This document shows positions 1 to 8,526 of a stretch of DNA of 64,000 nt, piece by piece; positions within the stretch are counted from its first letter, which is position 1, and each line of letters starts with the position of its first letter. Under the pieces are notes generated by a model. That model saw only the letters and a program-made list of their open reading frames with translations, was not told the origin of the DNA and did no database searches. The stretch is from positions 1-64,000 of the forward strand of contig NZ_JAFFZO010000001.1 of the NCBI RefSeq assembly GCF_016924145.1, read 5' to 3'. The DNA comes from Amphritea pacifica. GTDB taxonomy: Bacteria > Pseudomonadota > Gammaproteobacteria > Pseudomonadales > Balneatricaceae. The position numbers and the translations under genes are program-made.

Positions 1-1534
1 TGACGCTCATGTCGCCAATGCTGAAGCTGGTGGTGTCGTTATCCGGACCGGGGCCTGGGTTGAATGGACCCGGGCCGGTGCCGTCATCGACGATGGTTCC
101 CACGCCGGTACCGTCAGCGATCTGGCCGCCGTTGGTGGCGTTGCTCAGGTTGACGCTGAAGGTCTCATCGCCTTCGAACACGGCATCCTGAGTGGTCTGC
201 ACGGTAAAGGTCTGGCTGGTCACGCCCGCCGCAAAGGTCAGTGTGCCGCTGTTGGCGATAAAGTCCGCCGCTTCGGCGCTGTCGCCCGCACCAATGCTGG
301 TGGCGAAGTCAACGGTCTGATCCGCTGCGGCATCGCCGGTACGGGTCACGGTGAAGGTCATTAAGCCGCCTTCACTGATCTGCACGTCATCTACGCTGAA
401 GCCGGTACGGTCATCATCCGGGGTGCCCGGACCGGCAGGGTCGAAGGGACCCGGGCCGGTGCCGTCATCGAGGATAGTACCGGTGCCGGTCGCGGTGGAG
501 ATAGTCGCACCGTTGGTCGGCGTATCCAGTTGTACGGTAAAGGTCTCGCCGCCTTCGTACTGGGCATCCTGGGTGGTCTGCACGGTGAAGGTCTTGCTCA
601 CTTCGCCCTGCGCAAAGGTCAGGGTGCCGCTGTTGGCGGTGAAGTCAGCCGCTTCGGCGCTGTCGCCGGCACCGATCAGGGTGCTGAAGTTGACGCTCTG
701 ATCCGCTTCGGCATCGCCGGTGCGGGTCACGGTGAAGGTCATCAGACCGCCTTCACTGACGCTGACACCATCAACGGCAAAACTAGTTGTATCATTATCG
801 GGACCCGGTCCCGGGCCGAATGGGCCGGGGCCTGAGCCATCATCAATTATCGTTGCAACGGCTGTAGCATCACTGATCGTACTGCCTACTGAATTATTAT
901 CCAGAGTAACCGTAAAGGTCTCACTACCTTCATAGATCGAATCCTGCGTAGTCTGTACGGTAAAGGTCTGACTGGTCACGCCCGGAGCAAAGGTCAGCGT
1001 ACCGCTGTTGCCGGTGAAGTCATTGGCTTCGGCTGTATCCGTACCACTGATACTGGTGGCAAAGTCGATGCTCTGATCCGCTTCAGCATCCCCGGTACGG
1101 GTTACAGTAAAGGTCATCAGGCCACCCTCACTAACGCTTACGTCGCCAATACTGAAGCTGGTAGTATCATCATCCGGTGCGCCTGGACCTCCGGGAGGTA
1201 CAGGCCCTGTGCCATCATCAACAATCGTTGCTACAGCAACACCATCTTCAATTTCACCACCATTAGTAGGATTATCCAGACGGACAGTAAAGGTTTCCGG
1301 TCCTTCAAAGATAGCGTCCTGAGTAGTCTGCACGGTGAAAGTCTGGGAAGTAACACCGGATGCAAAGGTCAGGGTACCGCTGTTGGCGGTGAAGTCAGCG
1401 ACTTCCGCTGTATCGCCACTTTCAATGCTGGTAGCAAAATCAATTGTCGCGGCCTGAGTACCACCCGTGCGTGTGACGGTAAAGGTCATCAAACCACCTT
1501 CACTGACCTGCACATCGGCAATACTATAGCGGGA
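1..1534 (-). repeat. Tandem Calx-beta-coding repeats, period about 375 bp
   Basis: The strand encoding MTFTVTRTG recurs near 351-360, 732-741, 1106-1115 and 1480-1489, giving intervals of about 381, 375 and 372 bp. The copies nearest the window edge are the most alike. The copy nearest the N-terminus is the most diverged (for example TGGTQAATIDF instead of TGDAEADQSVDF). This is protein-coding tandem repetition inside the adhesin gene and probably continues beyond base 1. Confidence 0.9.
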
Positions 1535-2035
1535 CGGTGGAGCAGGAAAATCGGCTTCGTTATCCACATAGGGATCACGCTGCCAATCTTCAGGCTGCGT
1601 ATCAAAGCCGGCGTGAGCAATAACCTCATCGGCAGTACGCTCAACAGACTGGAAATCAGAAAAGCCGGAACGGGTTGGGGGTGTATTACCCGCAGCGGTT
1701 TCTTCAAGAATTTGGGTAGGGTCCTGGCCAGCGAGAATAGCTTCCTGAATATCGGCCACATCAAAACTCTCAGTACCGACGGACTGAATCACCAGCAAAA
1801 TCTCACCGGTTTCAGGATCAACCTGAACGACCGCCGCGGTATCCGCAGGAAGTTTTTCAGTTGCAGATTTGCCCAGATCAAGCTCAGCCTCGCTATTGGC
1901 TCGCACGATAACCATGTCACCAGGATTAATCTGCTCACCCGCCTTCAGTGTGTGCTCTGCACCTTTCGAATCCACAACAACGACTTCGCCAGAAACTCGA
2001 ACAACAGTTCCTTTTGCGGCATCTACATTTTCCAT
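1..2035 (-). CDS. LapA-type giant adhesin, N-terminal part (retention module plus Calx-beta repeats), cut by window edge
   Basis: Reading from an ATG at 2035 (preceded by a GGGGGG Shine-Dalgarno run), the frame stays open to base 1, giving about 678 residues of a longer protein. Residues 1-165 (MENVDAAKGTVVRVSGEVVV...) resemble the retention module of LapA-like surface adhesins. A TAAG motif at residues 113-116 lies where the periplasmic protease LapG cuts known LapA proteins. There is no N-terminal signal peptide, as expected for a type I secreted protein. From about residue 168 Calx-beta-like repeats follow, each with SEGGLMTFTVTRTG, then GTLTFA, QTFTVQTTQD and ETFTV strands, separated by Gly/Pro/Asp linkers. 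The DNA period is about 372-381 bp. Family knowledge: such proteins anchor biofilms and are released when c-di-GMP falls. LapD, LapG and the secretion genes are not in the window. The C-terminal RTX end is outside. Confidence 0.9.
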   Translation of the reverse strand, partial: MENVDAAKGTVVRVSGEVVVVDSKGAEHTLKAGEQINPGDMVIVRANSEAELDLGKSATEKLPADTAAVVQVDPETGEILLVIQSVGTESFDVADIQEAILAGQDPTQILEETAAGNTPPTRSGFSDFQSVERTADEVIAHAGFDTQPEDWQRDPYVDNEADFPAPPSRYSIADVQVSEGGLMTFTVTRTGGTQAATIDFATSIESGDTAEVADFTANSGTLTFASGVTSQTFTVQTTQDAIFEGPETFTVRLDNPTNGGEIEDGVAVATIVDDGTGPVPPGGPGAPDDDTTSFSIGDVSVSEGGLMTFTVTRTGDAEADQSIDFATSISGTDTAEANDFTGNSGTLTFAPGVTSQTFTVQTTQDSIYEGSETFTVTLDNNSVGSTISDATAVATIIDDGSGPGPFGPGPGPDNDTTSFAVDGVSVSEGGLMTFTVTRTGDAEADQSVNFSTLIGAGDSAEAADFTANSGTLTFAQGEVSKTFTVQTTQDAQYEGGETFTVQLDTPTNGATISTATGTGTILDDGTGPGPFDPAGPGTPDDDRTGFSVDDVQISEGGLMTFTVTRTGDAAADQTVDFATSIGAGDSAEAADFIANSGTLTFAAGVTSQTFTVQTTQDAVFEGDETFSVNLSNATNGGQIADGTGVGTIVDDGTGPGPFNPGPGPDNDTTSFSIGDMSV

Positions 2036-2511
2036 AACATCCCCCCAGACGATATTATTCCGATTTCAGACGCTTAGCTAACCAAGCTATCAAAACCCAA
2101 AATAAGACCAATATGTTGCATATCAGTTACACTTTAGACTCTCAGATGTTCTGAGCGCCAAGCCTATAAATTCTTTTTAACTGTTTAAAATTTTGCAGAT
2201 AATATCACATAGAATACTCTGTAAATACCTATAGAATCATCATTTTCTACCCACATTGGTGAAATATAACGTTCAAAATCTGCGTTTAAAATCATTCTTT
2301 GATGAATAGAAACACTTCAAAAGACTGTCTCTTTTTGGATACGGATTATCAACGCATTGATAGCAAAGGTATTTACGTATTAATACCCCTATTATTTACA
2401 GGGCCTCATCTGAGTGTATTACTATTCTGGAAGACGAATCTAACCACCTACTACCCAGTATGGGTATTTGTCAGATTTGACTACAGGGTGATCAAAAACA
2501 CTATGCACTAG
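2036..2511. other. AT-rich intergenic region upstream of the adhesin
   Basis: This AT-rich stretch separates the adhesin start from the end of the metalloprotease gene on the same strand. It probably holds the adhesin promoter and a long leader. I see no convincing gene, tRNA or strong terminator. A 70-codon open frame on the plus strand (2299-2511) has no Shine-Dalgarno site and no recognisable protein features. Confidence 0.5.
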
Positions 2512-3297
2512 TTACAATGATGGCCAGCCAATCTCTTTGGCCGTTAAGGCACCTACCACCACATCACTGAGATTTTTCGGCATCAACAACCATCCAGGTG
2601 AGACCTTTATCCGACCCGCCATAACCTCCGCCCGGGTTTGCGGCAACAAGGGACTTTGCTGCGGATCAGCATAGCCATCCGGAAAGACGGGTTCGTTAGT
2701 TTCAAGGCTATATTTGTCTGATGCGCCGAATGTATGCATCAGTTCATGGGCGATAACAAAATTATTTGTCCCCATGTAATCAACACTGGCGAATCCATTC
2801 ACCAAACCAATCATCCCCTTTTGCAACCCCAGCGAGTGGGACAACTGCAGATGCTCTCTGGGAGAAAAGTATCGCAGATAAATTCTGACATCAGGCTCCG
2901 GACCTTTCCAGTTATCGTTACGCCATGACCACCAGCGCATATGAAGACTCCAGAAAACCCGCTCAAACAATGAGGCATCTATCTCTACCTCAGGAGGCTG
3001 CGCCGTCAGTACCGGCGCCAGATGGAACTCCGCGACAGGACTCAGCCCGACATGATAGCGGGCCGCTTCGCGCTGCAAAAATTGCTCAATATCATCGAAA
3101 TGTTCTGCACTGAGGGCATTGATATAGGCCTGAGTATCGGTCCGTCCATCGGCATTGATCGGATAAAGCACCACCCATACAGGCCTGTTCCAGGACTGAA
3201 TACGTGCGCTGGATAACCAGGTATTCATCGCGACCACAAACAGGATAACCAGCAACAGGATTATCCGCAGCGACCGAAACCGGAAGAATCTCAGCAT
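2512..3297 (-). CDS. Membrane-anchored putative zinc metalloprotease
   Basis: 261 residues. Residues 1-28 are a basic start plus one hydrophobic segment (LRIILLLVILFVVAMNTWL), which suggests an N-terminal anchor with the rest in the periplasm. A zinc-binding HExxH motif is clear in FVIAHELMHTFGASDKY, with a metzincin-like HExxHxxGxxD arrangement. A conserved C-terminal stretch follows (EVMAGRIKVSPGW). I do not recognise the substrate. Members I have in mind are uncharacterised conserved proteins of gammaproteobacteria. It stands alone, between the adhesin promoter region and yqaA, and shares the strand of both. The catalytic class is inferred from the motif only. Confidence 0.7.
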   Translation of the reverse strand: MLRFFRFRSLRIILLLVILFVVAMNTWLSSARIQSWNRPVWVVLYPINADGRTDTQAYINALSAEHFDDIEQFLQREAARYHVGLSPVAEFHLAPVLTAQPPEVEIDASLFERVFWSLHMRWWSWRNDNWKGPEPDVRIYLRYFSPREHLQLSHSLGLQKGMIGLVNGFASVDYMGTNNFVIAHELMHTFGASDKYSLETNEPVFPDGYADPQQSPLLPQTRAEVMAGRIKVSPGWLLMPKNLSDVVVGALTAKEIGWPSL

Positions 3298-3381
3298 AGC
3301 TCCTCCATTCTCAATGCTGATCAGACAACCCTTCGACGATTCTGTTTAGCGCTGAACTACTCGAGGGTCTCAGCAACTATA

Positions 3382-3801
3382 TCAGCTAAAAGCTAAAACA
3401 ATGAATAAAAAACGCAGGGTCTTACCCAGAGTGATGAGGACAAGGGACAGTAACAGGTGACAACGGAACCAGCCCGCGGCAAAACAGAGAGGATCACCGA
3501 TAACAGGCAGCCAGGACAACAGCAACGCTGTAGGGCCAACGCTTTGTATAACCCTGAGAGCACGCTGCCGGGCTCTTTTCTTCGGCTGAAGCAGTGGCCA
3601 GCGTACCGCGACCCACCACCCCATTGCAAAAGTCACTATACCGCCCAGACTATTACCCACACTGGCTGCCAGCAATAACGTCTGGGGCTGAGAGTCAGGC
3701 TGAGTCAGCAGATAGCCCAGTAATACCTCAGAACCACCGGGCATCAGGGTGGCAGAGATAAAGCTGCTGACAAACAAGCCCCACACCCCAAGATCTGCCA
3801 T
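3382..3801 (-). CDS. yqaA: YqaA family inner-membrane protein (DedA/SNARE-associated-like)
   Basis: 139 residues, mostly hydrophobic, with about four membrane segments. The N-terminus (MADLGVWGLFVSSFISATLMPGGSEVLLG) matches the YqaA type, a short relative of the DedA/VTT membrane proteins, and the length is usual for the family. The start lies 5 bp after the recQ stop on the same strand, so the two are probably cotranscribed. The molecular role is not established; related DedA/VTT proteins act in lipid scrambling or export. Confidence 0.8.
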   Translation of the reverse strand: MADLGVWGLFVSSFISATLMPGGSEVLLGYLLTQPDSQPQTLLLAASVGNSLGGIVTFAMGWWVAVRWPLLQPKKRARQRALRVIQSVGPTALLLSWLPVIGDPLCFAAGWFRCHLLLSLVLITLGKTLRFLFIVLAFS

Positions 3802-3806
3802 AATGA

Positions 3807-5984
3807 TCAGCCGCCCTGCTCAATGCGCTCCATGTCAGCACGGATACAGCGCAAAACACCGTATTCATACAAACCATCCAGCGCCTCATAGACAGGTTTA
3901 AGCGCCACCCCGCAGGACACCATAGATTCACACATAACCTGCTGCACCTGTTGCAACTGATCACCCGTCAGCGTCACCACATCAGCCAGACTCAACTGGC
4001 CAACGGCGATTCCATCCGCCAGATGATTGTATATCACATTTTCTGACAGATGCTGCTGCCGGGCGACCTGCGCTACAGTCATCCCTGAACGATAGAGCGC
4101 GACTGATTGCTGCACCTGAAGATCTTTATTTTGCGGTTGCTGCTGTTCAGACTGGTACTCTCTGATCAGTTCGAGAAACGCATCGCCATAAAGCGCCAGC
4201 TTACGCTCACCGATTCCGTTTAGCCTGCCCATCTGCTGATGAGTCAATGGCCGATACATCACCATCTCCATCAGGGTTGCATCATGAAAAATAACATAGG
4301 GTGGCACATCCTGCTCTTTTGATAGCGCCATACGCAGACCTTTAAGCCGGTTCCACAAGCCATAGTCTTCAGCATCAAGCTTCTGCTGCGGGTCATTTCG
4401 TTTACGGAACGACTCCTGTTTGCGTTTATCCTGACGCATCTCAATCGGCAGCTCACCTTTCAGCAAAGGCCGGCAGCTATCTGTCAGATAGAGCACACCA
4501 TGGCTGTTAGCCGCTACACTCAGATATCCCCGGGCAACCAGTTGCCGGAAGACTGAGCGCCACTGATTACGATCCAGCTCTTTACCGATACCGAATGTAC
4601 TCAGCGTATGGTGTTTTAACTCCAGCACCCGCTCGCTGGATTTACCCAGCAACACTTCAATTATATGGTTTACGCCAAACCGCTGACCACAACGATAGAC
4701 CGCCGACAGCGCTTTACGGGCCGCTTCCGTTGCATCCCAGACAGGCACCGGCTCAAGACAGGTATCACAGTTACCACAGGGTTCAGGCTGAGACTCTCCA
4801 AAATAGGTCAGCAGGGACTGACGCCGGCAGCTGGTAATCTCACACAGCCCCAGCATCGCTTCAAGTTTTTGTCGTTCAATACTTTTGTGCAGATCATCGG
4901 CCTGCGAGCTTTCCAGCATCTGCCGCAGGAAGATGACATCCTGCAGCCCATAGACCATCCAGGCGTCGGCCGGCAGACCGTCACGACCAGCACGACCGGT
5001 TTCCTGATAATAGGCCTCGACACTTTTGGGCAGATCAAGATGGGCGACAAAACGTACATTGGGCTTATCAATACCCATACCGAAAGCCACCGTTGCGACC
5101 ATCAGAATATTCTCTTCCGTCAGAAAACGGTGCTGATTATGTCGTCGCAACTCGGCATGCAGACCTGCGTGATAAGGAAGCGCATTAAACCCCTGCTCCT
5201 GCAGCCACTGCGCGGTGTCTTCCACTTTTTTGCGCGAAAGACAGTAGACAATGCCTGAATCACTGGCATGCTCTGCTTTAAGAAACTTCAGCAACTGCTC
5301 TTTGGCACGATGCTTCTGACCAATTCGATAGCGGATATTGGGCCGGTCAAAACCCTGAATAAATTTTCGTGCATTCTGCAACCCGAGGCGCTCACAGATC
5401 TCCTCCCGGGTGCGCTCATCTGCAGTTGCCGTCAGCGCGATTCTCGGGACCCCTGGAAAACAGTCCTGCAGGTAGCTGAGTTGAAGGTACTCGGGTCGGA
5501 AATCATGCCCCCACTGTGAAACGCAGTGTGCTTCATCGATAGCAAACAGCGCCAGTTGACACTCCGACAACATTTTCAGCGTACGCGGTTGCAGCAACCG
5601 CTCAGGGGCCACATAGAGCAGATCGAGCTCCCCGCTGCGCAACTGATGCTCAACCTCCTGCGCCATGGCAAAATCCATCGACGAGTTGAGATAACCGGCA
5701 GCGATCCCCCACTGGGACAGCGCCTGCACCTGATCCTGCATCAGCGCGATCAGCGGAGAGACCACCACCGCCGCGCCGGGCCGGATAAGTGCAGGCAACT
5801 GATAACACAGTGATTTCCCGCCGCCAGTCGGCATAACAACCAGCGCATCCTCCCCGCTCAACAGTGTCTTAATGACCTCCTGTTGCGGTTCGCGAAACTG
5901 GTCGTATCCAAAAATCTGTTTTAGGAGATGTCGTGCCTGTTCTATCATGGTCGGCATTATCCGGGATGAAAGGCTGACTGTCAT
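3807..5984 (-). CDS. recQ: ATP-dependent DNA helicase RecQ, long form
   Basis: 725 residues; a 3'-5' helicase that unwinds branched DNA in RecF-pathway repair. Walker A is [16 protein letters not shown], the Walker B box is [18 protein letters not shown], and [12 protein letters not shown] and the [10 protein letters not shown] motif VI follow. The RQC zinc site has cysteines in SCRRQS and PCGNCDTC. An HRDC domain covers about residues 540-620 ([20 protein letters not shown]). A C-terminal extension carries a helix-turn-helix-like stretch ([20 protein letters not shown]), as in long proteobacterial RecQ; E. coli RecQ is about 610 residues and lacks it. The start could instead be one of the internal ATGs at residues 10 or 13, and none has a strong ribosome site. 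Confidence 0.95.
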   Translation of the reverse strand: MTVSLSSRIMPTMIEQARHLLKQIFGYDQFREPQQEVIKTLLSGEDALVVMPTGGGKSLCYQLPALIRPGAAVVVSPLIALMQDQVQALSQWGIAAGYLNSSMDFAMAQEVEHQLRSGELDLLYVAPERLLQPRTLKMLSECQLALFAIDEAHCVSQWGHDFRPEYLQLSYLQDCFPGVPRIALTATADERTREEICERLGLQNARKFIQGFDRPNIRYRIGQKHRAKEQLLKFLKAEHASDSGIVYCLSRKKVEDTAQWLQEQGFNALPYHAGLHAELRRHNQHRFLTEENILMVATVAFGMGIDKPNVRFVAHLDLPKSVEAYYQETGRAGRDGLPADAWMVYGLQDVIFLRQMLESSQADDLHKSIERQKLEAMLGLCEITSCRRQSLLTYFGESQPEPCGNCDTCLEPVPVWDATEAARKALSAVYRCGQRFGVNHIIEVLLGKSSERVLELKHHTLSTFGIGKELDRNQWRSVFRQLVARGYLSVAANSHGVLYLTDSCRPLLKGELPIEMRQDKRKQESFRKRNDPQQKLDAEDYGLWNRLKGLRMALSKEQDVPPYVIFHDATLMEMVMYRPLTHQQMGRLNGIGERKLALYGDAFLELIREYQSEQQQPQNKDLQVQQSVALYRSGMTVAQVARQQHLSENVIYNHLADGIAVGQLSLADVVTLTGDQLQQVQQVMCESMVSCGVALKPVYEALDGLYEYGVLRCIRADMERIEQGG

Positions 5985-6076
5985 CCAGATTTATCCGATT
6001 CTGGACGATTAACACTACGATCTCAGGCTTTTCGCTGTTAGAATCTGCTCACACTTTCTTAGCCGGACCCGAACCT

Positions 6077-6670
6077 ATGCAAAATGCGATGCTGAATACC
6101 CCCCTGACTGATGAGGAACTGGATGAGCTTGAAGCATTTATGTTCTCAGATGCAGTATCTGAAGACGCGCTGGATCTGGTCGGCACCCATGGTTACTTCT
6201 GTGCGCTGAACATCAGTCCGGTTAAAATTACCGAAAAACAGTGGCTTCAGGAACTGTTTGATGGTGCGCCTGACTACAGCAGCGATACCGAAAAAGCACG
6301 CATTGAAGGATTGCTACGCCGGCTATACTTCAGCATTGGCAGCGACCTCTACAACGATCAGGATATGCTGCTGCCATGCGAGCTGACGCTGGAAACAGAA
6401 GACGACGAAGAGCAAAGCGCTCTGACCAGCTGGGCTCAGGCCTTTATGGAGGCTGTTTTCCTTAAAGAGGACGAATGGTTTAACCACCAGGCTGAAGAGG
6501 AAGTCGCTGAACTGATGCTTCCGATCATGATTGCATCGGAACTGTTTGATGATGAAGAGTTTGTTAAAATGCGCGCAGACACCAAACTCTGCGATGAGAT
6601 GTGCCGCACCATCCCTGACCTGCTGGTCGATCTTTATCTGCTGTTCCACGCCCCCGCTGATAAAAAATAA
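6077..6670 (+). CDS. YecA/UPF0149 family protein
   Basis: 197 residues, strongly acidic and largely helical. LTDEELDELEAFM followed by DALDLVGTHGYFCALNISP is the signature beginning of UPF0149/YecA-like proteins. The length fits the family. The SEC-C zinc tail seen in some YecA proteins is absent here. Function is unknown in the family. It is a single gene diverging from recQ, and a strong bidirectional terminator follows it. Confidence 0.85.
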   Translation: MQNAMLNTPLTDEELDELEAFMFSDAVSEDALDLVGTHGYFCALNISPVKITEKQWLQELFDGAPDYSSDTEKARIEGLLRRLYFSIGSDLYNDQDMLLPCELTLETEDDEEQSALTSWAQAFMEAVFLKEDEWFNHQAEEEVAELMLPIMIASELFDDEEFVKMRADTKLCDEMCRTIPDLLVDLYLLFHAPADKK

Positions 6671-6693
6671 TCCCAGGTCTGTCATCTGACTAA

Positions 6694-6728
6694 GAAAAAG
6701 CCCACTGATCAGCAGCGGGCTTTTTTTA
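6694..6728. terminator. Bidirectional rho-independent terminator
   Basis: AAAAAGCCCACTG, then a short loop, then CAGCGGGCTTTTTTT. The stem has one A-C mismatch on the plus strand, which becomes a G-U pair on the minus strand. It sits between the convergent yecA-like and slyB-like genes and has a T run on the plus side and an A run (T on minus) on the other, so it can stop transcription from both. Confidence 0.9.
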
Positions 6729-6771
6729 TCTTGCTACACAACATCAACTGAGCACGGAGAACGCCATTACG

Positions 6772-7233
6772 CTAGCGTACAATGCGTGCCGTTGACCCCT
6801 GACGCAACACCCTGACTCTTTCGCCTGGCTGGAAAAAGCCATCACTATCGACCTCCTGAACGACCGAGATTGTCCTGCCACTTTCAAGGGTAACCGTGAC
6901 CTCCTGGCCCTGCTTACGGGTTGAGTTTTCCTCGATTTTCTGCCCCACAATACCGCCAGCGACAGCCCCCACAACAGAGGCGATACTGCTACCCTTACCG
7001 CCCCCGACAGTGCTGCCAGCAATACCACCGACAATTGCGCCGGCACCCGCGCCCAGCGGGCTATCAGTCCGGCCTTCAATTACCACAGGCTTCACTGCAT
7101 CAACCCAGGCATATTCAACATTCTGAACTTTACGCGCCTCACTGCGGGAATAGGTATCGCCACTCAGCGAAGAAGCACAGCCCTGCAACAGCAATACGAC
7201 TGCTGCGAAAGTAATCATAATAACTTTGTTCAT
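6772..7233 (-). CDS. slyB: SlyB-like outer-membrane lipoprotein with glycine zipper
   Basis: 153 residues. The signal peptide ends in a lipobox, VVLLLQGC, so Cys19 should be lipidated. Residues about 60-105 are a glycine-zipper double hairpin (GAGAGAIVGGIAGSTVGGGKG, VVGAVAGGIVGQKIEE), typical of SlyB/Pcp/17-kDa antigen proteins. A small beta domain follows (QEVTVTLESGRTISVVQE). SlyB in E. coli is a PhoP-regulated outer-membrane stability protein, but no PhoP box was identified here. It is a single gene ending at the shared terminator. Confidence 0.88.
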   Translation of the reverse strand: MNKVIMITFAAVVLLLQGCASSLSGDTYSRSEARKVQNVEYAWVDAVKPVVIEGRTDSPLGAGAGAIVGGIAGSTVGGGKGSSIASVVGAVAGGIVGQKIEENSTRKQGQEVTVTLESGRTISVVQEVDSDGFFQPGERVRVLRQGSTARIVR

Positions 7234-7370
7234 AAATCAGTCCTGAAAACCGTTGTCATCGTTAAGCTAAGTATAACCTGATATGGATTGTCTGAGCAGC
7301 GACGCTCTGCCGCATGCCGATCTGTAGCTCAAATATCTGCCAAACCCGTGTCACCCTACCACAGTTCAGC

Positions 7371-8495
7371 TTAACGGATCTTTAACAGCGTCTGGCAGAT
7401 CAGCGACCAACAGGCCTCCCTGAATTTCTGATACCAGGGTCGCCTGCGCCATTGAGCGTATAAAATCTCATGACTGCGACTCATATCACTGATAAGCAAC
7501 CGTTCGACAGCCTGGGTCAGTTTCGGTTCCACGACTTCCAGATTGGCTTCCAGATTCCAGCGCAGATTCCAGTGATCCAGATTACAGGAGCCGGCAGAGA
7601 CCCAGTTATCGCACAACCCGAGCTTGGCGTGCAGAAAAGAGGGCTGATATTCAAAAATCCGCACACCGGATTGCAATAACCGCCGATAATAACGCTTCGA
7701 GGCATGATAAACCCAGGGATGATCGGTATCAGGACCGGCCACAATCAAGCGCACATCAACTCCCCGACGTGCTGCGCGACGCAAACTCCTGCGCACTGAA
7801 AAAGCCGGTAGAAAATAGGCGGTTGCCAGCCAGACACGTTCCTCTGCACGATCCATATGGTGCACGAAGCTTCGCTTAATCTGCTGTATCTTAAGGCCTT
7901 CAACCTGAGTCACCCGCGCCAACGCCTCACCCGGGCGGGCCGTGCCCGGCAGCCTGATTGGCGGCATCACGCCACCGGACTTAAGCCATTGTTTTGCAAA
8001 CAGTTGCACCATATCTGCAACCACCACACCCTGCACCTGCAGCATAATATCATGCCACGCAAGAGTGCCACTAACGGGCTCTGCACGCAGGTATTCATCA
8101 CTGATACCGGTTCCTCCGATAAAACCAGTCTGCTGATCTGCAATCAACAGCTTACGGTGATCTCTGGCCAGATTAGCTGCCATTTTAAACAGGCTGATCG
8201 GGTTATATCGCCTTACCTGAACACCCGCCTGCTCAAGTCTCGCACTGTCTTGCAGAGAGAACTTTCGTCCACCAAAATCATCGATCAGCCAGCATACCTT
8301 AACACCTCGCCGCGCTGCGCTGATCAGCGCACTGATAAAGCGATCAGCAACTTCACCGGAGCTGACCATATAAAACTCCAGCAGCAGCGAGTAGCGGGCC
8401 TCCTCGATCACCTGCAGCATGCGGGGAATAAACTGAGCGCCTTCTACCAGCAGCTCTACCTGATTCCCCCCTGACCAGCGATACCTGCCCGTCAT
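7371..8495 (-). CDS. Phospholipase D superfamily protein, cardiolipin synthase-like
   Basis: 374 residues from the ATG at 8495, which has AAAGGAG just upstream. A longer open frame to 8654 would run into the preceding ABC transporter gene and is rejected. Two HKD motifs are present: HRKLLIADQQTGFIGG in the first half and HAKLGLCDNWVSAGSCN in the second, each HxKxxxxD, as in PLD-type cardiolipin synthases (ClsB-like). The protein lacks the two N-terminal membrane helices of ClsA, and the length suits ClsB. Likely reaction: phosphatidyl transfer to make cardiolipin at the inner membrane. It lies 31 bp downstream of an ABC exporter gene on the same strand, so a lipid-related operon is plausible. 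Confidence 0.85.
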   Translation of the reverse strand: MTGRYRWSGGNQVELLVEGAQFIPRMLQVIEEARYSLLLEFYMVSSGEVADRFISALISAARRGVKVCWLIDDFGGRKFSLQDSARLEQAGVQVRRYNPISLFKMAANLARDHRKLLIADQQTGFIGGTGISDEYLRAEPVSGTLAWHDIMLQVQGVVVADMVQLFAKQWLKSGGVMPPIRLPGTARPGEALARVTQVEGLKIQQIKRSFVHHMDRAEERVWLATAYFLPAFSVRRSLRRAARRGVDVRLIVAGPDTDHPWVYHASKRYYRRLLQSGVRIFEYQPSFLHAKLGLCDNWVSAGSCNLDHWNLRWNLEANLEVVEPKLTQAVERLLISDMSRSHEILYAQWRRRPWYQKFREACWSLICQTLLKIR

Positions 8496-8526
8496 ACCCG
8501 CTCCTTTATCCTGATTGCTAGTGATA

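Noticed and set aside
351-935. Plus-strand frames opposite the adhesin gene
   Set aside because: Repetitive antisense shadows of the Calx-beta repeats; the minus frame is clearly the coding one.
1-1500. Regular direct repeats that could suggest a CRISPR array
   Set aside because: The period of about 375 bp and the open protein frame show coding domain repeats, not spacers.
2299-2511. Plus-strand 70-residue frame before the metalloprotease gene
   Set aside because: No Shine-Dalgarno site, no family features and AT-rich random-looking sequence.
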